Positions 7,221 to 14,561 of a stretch of DNA of 64,000 nt are shown here, in pieces. Below the pieces are notes generated by a model. The model was not told the DNA's origin and ran no database searches. It was given only the letters and a program-made list of their open reading frames with translations. The position numbers and the translations under genes were made by a program. Source of the stretch: Erythrobacter sp047872805 (lineage in GTDB: Bacteria; Pseudomonadota; Alphaproteobacteria; Sphingomonadales; Sphingomonadaceae); contig NZ_JBLQUK010000002.1 in NCBI RefSeq assembly GCF_047872805.1, positions 235,123 through 299,122 of the forward strand, written 5' to 3'. How positions within the stretch are numbered: the first letter of the stretch is position 1; each line of letters begins with the position of its first letter.

Positions 7221-8549
7221 ATGAAGTCGCTGAGCAACCCGATCAGGCTGGTGCCAAGCCTGTTCTTGTTCGCCATTGCGGTTGGAACACTGGTGCTCAG
7301 TCTTCCTTTCGCCACTGCCGACGGCACCTCCGCTCCCTTTCTCACGGCGCTGTTTACCGCCACATCTGCCGTCGCGGTGACGGGTTTGGTGGTGGTCGAT
7401 ACCGGCAGTTACTGGTCGCCGCTCGGGCAGGCGGCGATCCTGCTGATGTTCCAGATTGGCGGCCTCGGCATCATGACGGCCGCCACGCTGTTCGGCCTTA
7501 TGGCGGGCCGCGGGTTTGGCTTGCATGATCGGATGGCCACGCAGGTCGAGCGCGGACGACTGGAGACCGGCGACGCGGCCTCGGTGCTCAAGCTGGTTTT
7601 TGCCATCACCATCACGGTTGAGACGCTGGTCGCCTTGATCCTTACATTGCGGATGATGACCTTTTACGACATGAGCCTAGGCTGTGCTGTCTGGCACGGT
7701 GTGTTCCATGCGGTCAGCGCGTTTAACAACGCAGGTTTTTCGACCCATTCGGACAGCGTGATGGGGTATCAGTCCGATCCGGTGATCCTGGTGCCGATCA
7801 TGCTGGCGGTGATCCTGACCGCGCTCGGCTTTCCGGTGATGCAGGACTTGCGCGACAAACGCTTCAATTGGCGGCGCTGGTCGCTGCATTCCAAGGTGAC
7901 TGTCTGGGGCACAATCGCGCTGCTGGCGCTGGGGTTTATCACCATCCTTGCGATGGAGTGGACCAATGATGCGACGCTTGGCCCGATGGGTATCGGGGGC
8001 AAGCTGCTGAACGCCGCGTTTCATTCGGTGATGCCGCGTACGGCCGGTTTCAACAGTCTGGATGTCGGCGCGTTCCACGACCAGACCTTGATGGTGAACT
8101 ATCTGCTGATGTTCATCGGCGGGGGCAGTGCAGGCACGGCGGGCGGAATCAAGGTGACGACTTTCATCGTGTTGTTCGCCATCGTGCTGTCCGAAGTGCT
8201 GGGACGCCGCGATGCCGGATTGTTCGACCGCCGCTTTGGCAGCGAGATTGAAAGACAGGCGCTGACAGTGGTGATCATAGCTGCGAGCCTGGTGTTCGGT
8301 GCCACAATCTATATCTCTTCGATTACCGACCTGCCATTGCCAGATATTCTGTTCGAGACCGTTTCGGCCTTTTCGACCGTTGGCCTTTCTACCGGCATAA
8401 CCGCTGACCTGCCGCCGAGCGCGCAGTTGGTGATCGTGCTGCTGATGTTTATTGGTCGGGTGGGCACAATCACTTTCGCCACTGCGCTTGCCGTTGGACG
8501 AACACCGCGATCCTACCGTTTCCCAAAGGAGAACCTCATTGTCGGCTGA
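7221..8549 (+). CDS. TrkH/KtrB-type potassium uptake channel subunit
   Basis: A 442-residue inner-membrane protein with four M1-pore-M2 repeats. The four selectivity-filter segments can be read in order: SAVAVTGLVVVDTG, SAFNNAGFSTHSD, MPRTAGFNSLD and FSTVGLSTGIT, each with the essential Gly. Length is closer to KtrB than to long TrkH proteins. I chose the ATG at 7221 (MKSLSNPIRLVPS); a TTG at 7191 would add 10 residues without a better ribosome-binding site. The stop codon overlaps the start of the regulatory RCK subunit, so the two proteins are probably made together and form a K+/Na+-coupled uptake complex. Confidence 0.93.
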   Translation: MKSLSNPIRLVPSLFLFAIAVGTLVLSLPFATADGTSAPFLTALFTATSAVAVTGLVVVDTGSYWSPLGQAAILLMFQIGGLGIMTAATLFGLMAGRGFGLHDRMATQVERGRLETGDAASVLKLVFAITITVETLVALILTLRMMTFYDMSLGCAVWHGVFHAVSAFNNAGFSTHSDSVMGYQSDPVILVPIMLAVILTALGFPVMQDLRDKRFNWRRWSLHSKVTVWGTIALLALGFITILAMEWTNDATLGPMGIGGKLLNAAFHSVMPRTAGFNSLDVGAFHDQTLMVNYLLMFIGGGSAGTAGGIKVTTFIVLFAIVLSEVLGRRDAGLFDRRFGSEIERQALTVVIIAASLVFGATIYISSITDLPLPDILFETVSAFSTVGLSTGITADLPPSAQLVIVLLMFIGRVGTITFATALAVGRTPRSYRFPKENLIVG

Positions 8550-9198
8550 CAAACGCAAACCCGTTTTGGTTGTTGGGCTGGGCCGCTTTGGCGGCGCAGT
8601 GGCCCGGACGCTCACCAATATGGGCAGCGAGGTGCTGGGCATCGATACCGATGCGCATCTGGTGCAGGAATATTCCGGCGATCTGACCAAGGTGGTGGAG
8701 GCCGACTGCACTGATGGCGCTGTGCTGAAACAACTTGGCGCCGCCGATTTCGAAGCGGCGGTCGTCGCCATTGGCAGCGATATCGAAGCCAGCGTTTTGA
8801 CGGTGCTGGCGCTGGCTGATCTGGGACTGTCCAATATCTGGGCCAAGGCCACCAATCAACGGCATGCTCGCATTCTGGAACGGATCGGCGCGACCCATGT
8901 GGTCTTCCCCGAACAGCGAATGGGCGAACGTGTGGCGCATCTGCTCAATGAAAGGCTGCTCGATTTCATCGCATTCGGGGATGAGTTCGCGATTGCGAGA
9001 TTGGCCGCTCCGGCCCCGATTGTGGGCCTCCCGCTGATCACGAGCGCGTGCCGCAAGAAATATGCGATCACGGTGGTCGGTGTTAAGCGCGCCGGTGAGG
9101 CATTCATCCATGCAGTCCCCGACACGATCATCTTCCCTGACGACGAATTGGTGGTTTCGGGCCAGATCAAGGATATTGAACGGTTTTCCGCAATCTGA
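8539..9198 (+). CDS. TrkA/KtrA-type potassium channel gating subunit (RCK domains)
   Basis: A 219-residue cytoplasmic regulator. The N-terminal RCK Rossmann domain carries VLVVGLGRFGGAVARTL (G-x-G-x2-G), an acidic end of strand 2 (GIDTD) and ADCTDG. The C-terminal RCK_C domain begins around LIAFGDEFAIARLAAPAPIVG. Nucleotide (NAD(H) or ATP/ADP) binding here gates the membrane subunit. The start appears to be a TTG at 8539, 9 bases after an AAAGGAG ribosome-binding site, and overlaps the end of the channel gene by 11 bases, which fits translational coupling. An in-frame upstream extension to 8452 lies inside the channel gene and is rejected. Confidence 0.93.
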   Translation: MSADKRKPVLVVGLGRFGGAVARTLTNMGSEVLGIDTDAHLVQEYSGDLTKVVEADCTDGAVLKQLGAADFEAAVVAIGSDIEASVLTVLALADLGLSNIWAKATNQRHARILERIGATHVVFPEQRMGERVAHLLNERLLDFIAFGDEFAIARLAAPAPIVGLPLITSACRKKYAITVVGVKRAGEAFIHAVPDTIIFPDDELVVSGQIKDIERFSAI

Positions 9199-9205
9199 AT
9201 GCGGA

Positions 9206-11077
9206 TCAACCCCCGTCGGCTCCCTCCAGCGCGGCACCGGCGGCCAGCCATCTTTCCTCGGCCACGACCAAGGTGTCGGCGGCTTCGGCGCGTTTCGTCA
9301 GGAGGCTTTGCATCTTCTTGCCCGTATCGCCGCCTGCCTCGCTGCTCAGGGCAAGGATTCGCCGGTCAAGCCGCTCCACCTCGGCGGTGAAATGGGCGAT
9401 GGTGTTCTCCGCCTTTTTCAATTCCGACTGGGCCGCGTGAATGTCTGGCGCAGGGTTGGCTCCGTTTGACCCGCGGCCCCCGCGCGATTTCCCGCCGCGA
9501 GCATCCTTGGGCTGATTCCGCCCAAGGATGAAATCAATATAATCATCCATGCTGCCCGCATATTCGCGGGCAGTGCCGCCATCGACCAGCACCAGCCGGT
9601 CGGCGGTCAATTCGACCATGTGCCGATCATGGCTGATCAGAATCACCGCGCCGGTGTAAGTGTTGAGCGCCTGAATTAAAGCCTCGCGCGCGTCGACATC
9701 AAGGTGATTGGTCGGTTCGTCCAGAATCAGCAGATGCGGCGCATCGCGCGTGATCAGCGCCAGCGCCAGCCGCGCGCGTTCGCCGCCCGACAGTTTGTCC
9801 ACCCGTGTCTGCGCCCGCGCCCCAGAGAACCCGAAACGGCCAAGCTGCGCGCGCACCGCGCCCGGCGATTGCCCGTCCATCGCGCGGTTCATCAGATCGA
9901 GCGGGGTGTCCTCACCCGCCAGTTCTTCGACCTGATACTGCGTGAAATATCCGACCTTAAGCTTGCCCGGTGCATTCACCGCGCCTTCTGCCGGGGAAAG
10001 CTGCGAGGCGAGCAGCCGCGCCAGCGTGGTCTTGCCATTGCCATTGCGGCCGAGCAGCGCAATCCGGTCATCGGCCTCAATCCGGAAATTCAACCGCTTA
10101 AGGATCGGCGGCGCTTCGCCATATCCCACCGCCGCATTTTCCAGTGTGATCATTGGGGAGCGCAATTCGGCGGGATCGGGGAAATCGAAGCTCAGCGTCG
10201 GGTCTTCCATCATCGCGGCGATGGGCTGCATCTTGGCGAGCATCTTGGCGCGCGATTGCGCCTGCTTGGCGGTCGAGGCGCGCGCGCTGTTGCGGGCGAC
10301 GTAATCCTGCAGCCGCGCGCGCTGCGCATCCTGCGATGCCTTGGCCGAGGCGAGCTGCGCGGCGCGCTCGGCCCGCTGTTTTTCAAACGCATCATAACCG
10401 CCCGGATACAGCGTCAGTTTCCCGCCTTGCAGGTGGAGAATGTGATCGACCACCTTGTTAAGCAGGTCGCGTTCGTGGCTGATCACCACCAGCGTGGCGG
10501 GATAGGATTTGAGGAAGTTTTCCAGCCACAATGTCGCTTCCAAATCGAGGTGGTTGGAAGGCTCGTCAAGCAGCAGGATGTCGGGTTCGGAAAACAACAA
10601 CGCGCCAAGGGCAATGCGCATTTTCCACCCGCCTGAAAAACTGTCGACGGGGCGCTGCTGCATTTCCTCGTCAAAACCCAGTCCGTTCAAGATCTTGGCT
10701 GCGCGCGCCGGGGCGCTGTAGGCGTCAATCGCCAACAGGCGTTCATGCACGTCGCCCATGCGGTCCATGTCGGTGCAGGTTTCCAGTTCGGCCAGCAGGC
10801 TTGCGCGTTCGGTGGCGGAGGCGAGCACGATCTCTTCGGGTGTCATCGCGCCGCTGGGCGCTTCCTGCGCGATATAACCGATTTGCGCGCGCGAAGGCTT
10901 GCTGATTTCGCCGTCATCGGGTTCAATCTCTCCGATCAGCGCCTTCATCAGGGTCGATTTGCCAGCGCCGTTGCGGCCGATCAGCCCGACCCGCGCGCCC
11001 ACCGGCACGGTCGCGCTGGCGCGTTCAAGAATGGTCCGGCCGCCAAGCCGCACTGTGACACCGTCAATCGTAAGCAT
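9206..11077 (-). CDS. ABC-F family ATPase (YheS/Uup-like)
   Basis: A 623-residue soluble protein with two ABC ATPase domains and no membrane segment. Domain 1 has GRNGAGKST (Walker A), SFSGGWKMR (signature) and LLLDEPSNHLD; domain 2 has GRNGNGKTT, KLSGGERAR and LILDEPTNHLD. The linker of about 80 residues is rich in Arg, Ala and Gln, as in ABC-F proteins that bind the ribosome. The FSGGWKMR signature is most like YheS. A C-terminal tail of about 90 residues has a Gly/Arg/Lys-rich stretch and then a predicted coiled coil, as in Uup. It likely acts on translating or stalled ribosomes. It converges with ktrA. Confidence 0.93.
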   Translation of the reverse strand: MLTIDGVTVRLGGRTILERASATVPVGARVGLIGRNGAGKSTLMKALIGEIEPDDGEISKPSRAQIGYIAQEAPSGAMTPEEIVLASATERASLLAELETCTDMDRMGDVHERLLAIDAYSAPARAAKILNGLGFDEEMQQRPVDSFSGGWKMRIALGALLFSEPDILLLDEPSNHLDLEATLWLENFLKSYPATLVVISHERDLLNKVVDHILHLQGGKLTLYPGGYDAFEKQRAERAAQLASAKASQDAQRARLQDYVARNSARASTAKQAQSRAKMLAKMQPIAAMMEDPTLSFDFPDPAELRSPMITLENAAVGYGEAPPILKRLNFRIEADDRIALLGRNGNGKTTLARLLASQLSPAEGAVNAPGKLKVGYFTQYQVEELAGEDTPLDLMNRAMDGQSPGAVRAQLGRFGFSGARAQTRVDKLSGGERARLALALITRDAPHLLILDEPTNHLDVDAREALIQALNTYTGAVILISHDRHMVELTADRLVLVDGGTAREYAGSMDDYIDFILGRNQPKDARGGKSRGGRGSNGANPAPDIHAAQSELKKAENTIAHFTAEVERLDRRILALSSEAGGDTGKKMQSLLTKRAEAADTLVVAEERWLAAGAALEGADGG

Positions 11078-11394
11078 GCGCGCGCCCTTAACAGCCTATC
11101 CGGCGCTGCCCAATGGAATTCTCCGGTCGCCTTACATGTTCATGCCAAGCATGAGGTGAAGCCCCAATCGCTGCCCCTAGGGGGCGTGTGCTTACGGCGT
11201 TCGGCAGAAGTCCGGCAGTTCCAATTTTCCTACAGCGCAGCAATCGCGTATGGCGCAGATTGCTCTTTCAAATCGTCCGGCCCCGGGTGTTTGCCTGATC
11301 GTTTATTCCGATCAAAGGCACGTCTTTCGATCGAGGAGAATTCGCTCTCTGGACAGTGTGTCAGGTGTGTCAGGTGTGTCAGGGGGAGGTGCGC
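11078..11394. other. Intergenic region with a three-copy 9-base tandem repeat
   Basis: This 317-base gap lies between the ABC-F gene start and the end of the thioesterase gene, both on the minus strand. I see no convincing gene. It contains GCCCC/GGGGC flanking TAG at 11173-11185, and near its right end TGTGTCAGG three times in perfect tandem (11357-11383), 12 bases beyond the thioesterase stop codon. The ABC-F promoter should lie at its left end; no clear boxes were found. Confidence 0.5.
11357..11383. repeat. Tandem repeat, 3 x TGTGTCAGG
   Basis: Three perfect head-to-tail copies of a 9-base unit in the 3' region of the thioesterase gene. The unit length is a multiple of three but it is outside the coding frame. 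No function is known. Confidence 0.9.
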
Positions 11395-12309
11395 TCAACC
11401 CCCCTTGCGGCGGCGCATCATCCCCTCTTGCGCGACGCTGGCGACCAGCTGGCCATCGCGGTTGAAGATGCGGCCCCGGTTGAAGCCGCGCCCCCCGCCG
11501 CTCCATGGTGCGTCGGTGGCATAGAGCAGCCATTCGTCGGCGCGGGCAGGGCGGTGAAACCAGATCGCATGGTCAAGGCTCGCCCCCACCAGCTCGCCGC
11601 GCATCCAGCTCAGCCCATGCGGCAGCGCACTGGTGCCGAGCAGTGTGAAGTCGCTGGCATAGGTGATGACCGCGCGGTGCAGCGCCGGATCGTCAGGCAG
11701 CGGCGCGGTGGTGCGAAACCAGCTGTGCGCACGCGGTTCGCGCGGCTCGCTGTTCATCCAGTGCAGCTTGTCCTGCGTGCGCATCTCGATCGGGCGCGGG
11801 CGGAGCATGAGCGCGCGCTGCGCATCGGAGAGCCTGTTGCCGATGCGTTCAGCCATCTCGCGGCGCATCTCCATGTCAGATTTGAGCGTGTCGGGATCGG
11901 CCACATCGGGCATTGGCGAATCGTCATGCTCCAAGCCCTCTTCGGGCACCTGAAAGCTGGCGGTGAGGTTGAGGATCGGGCTGGAGGAGCCGTCCTCATT
12001 GGCTTGGGCGGCCACGACCCGGCGGTTGGCAAAGCTGCGTCCGTCGAAATCGCGTTCGATGCGGTAGGTGATCGGCCCCCCTTCTCGCCCGCCACGCAGG
12101 AAATAGGCGTGCAGTGAATGGGCGCTTTTGCCATCAGTGACGCTGGCCTGCGCCGCTTGCAAAGCCTGCGCCAGCACCTGCCCGCCGAACACCCTGCCAA
12201 TGCCGCCCTGCTGCGCGCGGCCAGTGTAGCTGTCGGAGGCGGCGGGCTCCACTGTGAGGAGCTTGACCAGCCCATCAACCAACCGCCGATCATCGTGTGT
12301 GTCGTCCAT
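11395..12309 (-). CDS. tesB: Acyl-CoA thioesterase II
   Basis: A 304-residue double-hotdog thioesterase that hydrolyses acyl-CoA to free fatty acid and CoA. The N-terminal hotdog has GRVFGGQVLAQALQAA and HSLHAYFLRGG. The C-terminal hotdog has YASDFTLLGT, with the catalytic Asp, and GASLDHAIWFHRP, both hallmarks of TesB. Length fits the family (about 290). The ATG at 12309 (MDDTHDDRRLVDGL) is chosen; ATG 12321 or TTG 12345 would add a few residues and none has a strong ribosome-binding site. It is the third gene of a minus-strand group after an acyltransferase-like and a JmjC-like gene. Confidence 0.93.
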   Translation of the reverse strand: MDDTHDDRRLVDGLVKLLTVEPAASDSYTGRAQQGGIGRVFGGQVLAQALQAAQASVTDGKSAHSLHAYFLRGGREGGPITYRIERDFDGRSFANRRVVAAQANEDGSSSPILNLTASFQVPEEGLEHDDSPMPDVADPDTLKSDMEMRREMAERIGNRLSDAQRALMLRPRPIEMRTQDKLHWMNSEPREPRAHSWFRTTAPLPDDPALHRAVITYASDFTLLGTSALPHGLSWMRGELVGASLDHAIWFHRPARADEWLLYATDAPWSGGGRGFNRGRIFNRDGQLVASVAQEGMMRRRKGG

Positions 12310-12354
12310 GCGAAGCGCCATGCGCAGCGCTGGTGCCAGCGTCAAGTGTGCTTG

Positions 12355-13239
12355 CTAAGAGGCCAGGCCGAGCTTGCGCAGCGCGCGAAAGGTATAGGCC
12401 TTGGCTCTGTTGCCATCCGGCCAGCGACCCGGCGCGCGCGGGGAAAGGCCGCGCTGGCGGAGCAGGTGATTGAGCCCGCGAGCGTCGCTTTCGGCATAGC
12501 TCCACTCACTGCGCCAGGTGATCGAGAGCGAGATTGAACTGTCCGGTCCGTTGCGGACGAAATGCGGGGCCATGACCGGCACATACACCGCCTCGCCGGG
12601 CGCGAGCGGGAATGCGCGGGCGGCGTCCATGTACGCATCGTCCCAGCCGAGTTCGCGCGGGCCGCCCGAATGGTAGCTTTCGTGGACGCTGTCTGGGGCA
12701 AAGCGCGGATCGCCAGCGGGAAACTGGGTCATCACCTTGGAACCGGTGATCTGCAGCAGGATGTTGTGCTCAGGATCGAAATGATAGGGAGTGACCGCGT
12801 TGGGGCTTGAGATGAAGATGAAAGCCTGCGGGGTCAGCAGCGCGCCGGTCTTGGCCTCAATCTCGTCGCGGAGCTCTTCCAGCAGCCCCATGAGTAGCGT
12901 GTGATAGGGGCCAGCCTGTTCGACGTTCTTGAGCACCGCCCAACTGTTCGCCCCATGCACCTGGCGGATGGTTTCGGCGATGGAAAGCCCAGTCGCGGCC
13001 GGCTTGCCTTCGACCCCGATGGGCAAATCGCCGCGATTGTATTCGACGCTAGTAGGCGGCAATTGCTCAGCAAGACCGGCCAGCGCTTCGAGTTCGAGCA
13101 GCGGATGGCGATGCAGTGCGTGACGCAATCGATGGGGGATTTCGGGATAGCCTTGCGCGAAATCGGTCCGGGAAGCGATATCAAAGGTCGCTCCGGCAGG
13201 CTCACTGAAATGGCTCCATTGGTGAGAAGGCGCGTTCAT
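12355..13239 (-). CDS. Cupin-like (JmjC domain) protein
   Basis: A 294-residue protein. The centre has TPYHFDPEHNILLQITGSK (an H-x-D pair that would bind Fe(II) in a 2-oxoglutarate oxygenase) and, about 70 residues on, VMAPHFVRNG with the third His, framed by APGEAVYVP. This is the pattern of bacterial JmjC/cupin_8 proteins, which hydroxylate proteins or small molecules; the substrate is unknown. Its ATG overlaps the TGA of the upstream acyltransferase-like gene (ATGA), so the two are translationally coupled. The thioesterase gene follows 45 bases downstream. Confidence 0.82.
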   Translation of the reverse strand: MNAPSHQWSHFSEPAGATFDIASRTDFAQGYPEIPHRLRHALHRHPLLELEALAGLAEQLPPTSVEYNRGDLPIGVEGKPAATGLSIAETIRQVHGANSWAVLKNVEQAGPYHTLLMGLLEELRDEIEAKTGALLTPQAFIFISSPNAVTPYHFDPEHNILLQITGSKVMTQFPAGDPRFAPDSVHESYHSGGPRELGWDDAYMDAARAFPLAPGEAVYVPVMAPHFVRNGPDSSISLSITWRSEWSYAESDARGLNHLLRQRGLSPRAPGRWPDGNRAKAYTFRALRKLGLAS

Positions 13240-14396
13240 GATGGGCTCCTGTCGCGGGTCTCATAGGCCATCAGAGCTTTGAACAGCAGACGGCGCGCAG
13301 ACCCGCCGATGGCGATGTTGCGGGTAATCAATCGGCGCTTTTCGCGCCAGACACGCTCGATCATCGAATGGCCTTCGGCAGCGCAGCTATCCGCCCAGGC
13401 AATGTCCGTGCGGGCAAGCAGGTTCAGATTCTCGATCTGTAGCAGCAGGCCGGGGGAGTATCGGGCAAAGCGCTCGTCAAAAGCGGTCTTGAAACTGAAC
13501 ATTCCGGGCGGTGTGATAAAATTGACCAGCATTGCAATCGCCTGACCATCCAGCCTCAGGGTCAAGCGTTCAAGGCGCCCCGCATGCGCTGCGCCGGTAA
13601 GCGCTTGGGCGAAGAAGTTGCGGGTGGCGGCAGCGCTGGCCAATGCAGACCCGACGTCGCCCTTCCAACCGGCGGATTCTAGTGCGAGAAATTCTTCAAC
13701 CCACGCCTCGACAGCCTGTGCATCGGAGCAGCGTTCGAAGGTTAGCGCGCCTTCCTCGCCAAGGCGATTGCGCTGGCGGCGCAGCTCCTTGCGCTTCTTG
13801 GCGCTCATCGATTGGGCGAGATAGGTCTCTGGACACTCGTTCGAGGCGAGCATGGCTCGCTCCTCCGCACCGACTGTGAAAGCGGGACGGCCAGTTTCGG
13901 CAAGGACGCTATCCAGCGCGCGGCAAACCGAGCCATCAGCGGGAAGCTGTGGCAAATGCAAAAAGAGCGCGCGCCCCGCAGAATGATCGAGATGCTGCAG
14001 TAGGGCGCGCCAGAACTGGCACTCTAATCCGCGCGCCACCAACGGCACACTGCAAAAGGCGTTGTCATGCAGCCACACGGCAACGTGCGGGACGAGGTAA
14101 CCATAGTAGCTACGCCGCTGCGCCGCCGGGACAATTCCAATCAGCGCCCCGTCATCATACACCGCGATCAACGCGGTTGGTGCGCCGGTTTCCAGATGAA
14201 TCAGCGACGGCTGGGCAAACCAACCTTCAAAGAACGGATTGGGTTCGCTGGCATTGATGGCCAGCGCATCCCACGCCGCTAGGAATGCGGGTGTGCTTGC
14301 GCCGGCAGGAGACAATTCCCGCACAGCAATTTCTCCGCTGCGTATGCGGGCGGTGGACATTTGACCCTTAATCGTTGGCGAATTCGCCAGATCCAT
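13236..14396 (-). CDS. GNAT-fold acyltransferase of the CelD/FemAB type
   Basis: A 386-residue protein. The C-terminal two-thirds has the CelD/BcsL-type acetyltransferase_6 layout: SMSAKKRKELRRQRNRLGE, then a WVEEFLALESAGWKGD segment, then RLDGQAIAMLVNF and FSFKTAFDERFARYSPG. Proteins of this class transfer acyl or aminoacyl groups in polysaccharide or lipid synthesis, but no substrate can be assigned. Two starts are possible: ATG 14396 (AGAGG upstream) or ATG 14360 (AAGGGT upstream); a longer frame to 14540 is rejected because it crosses the hppA terminator. It is coupled by a 4-base overlap to the JmjC-like gene. Confidence 0.8.
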   Translation of the reverse strand: MDLANSPTIKGQMSTARIRSGEIAVRELSPAGASTPAFLAAWDALAINASEPNPFFEGWFAQPSLIHLETGAPTALIAVYDDGALIGIVPAAQRRSYYGYLVPHVAVWLHDNAFCSVPLVARGLECQFWRALLQHLDHSAGRALFLHLPQLPADGSVCRALDSVLAETGRPAFTVGAEERAMLASNECPETYLAQSMSAKKRKELRRQRNRLGEEGALTFERCSDAQAVEAWVEEFLALESAGWKGDVGSALASAAATRNFFAQALTGAAHAGRLERLTLRLDGQAIAMLVNFITPPGMFSFKTAFDERFARYSPGLLLQIENLNLLARTDIAWADSCAAEGHSMIERVWREKRRLITRNIAIGGSARRLLFKALMAYETRDRSPS

Positions 14397-14505
14397 TGCG
14401 TTAACCTCTGCATGGCGCGCGCTGCTGCGCTCCGTGATTGGGCATAGCTTGCCCGCGTTAACAAAGGTTTGGGATCGCCGATTCTTGGTCCTGCGAGCAA
14501 GAAAA

Positions 14506-14533
14506 ACCCCGCCCGGACTAAGCCGGGCGGGGT
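14506..14533 (-). terminator. Rho-independent terminator of hppA
   Basis: ACCCCGCCCGG (14506-14516) and CCGGGCGGGGT (14523-14533) form a perfect 11-base stem with a 6-base loop. On the minus strand the stem is followed by TTTTC, just downstream of the hppA stop codon at 14562. Confidence 0.9.
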
Positions 14534-14561
14534 CTCGCATTCGCCAATACTGGTCGTGAAA

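Noticed and set aside
11357..11383. Tandem repeat considered as a CRISPR fragment
   Set aside because: Units are 9 bases with no spacers and no cas genes nearby.
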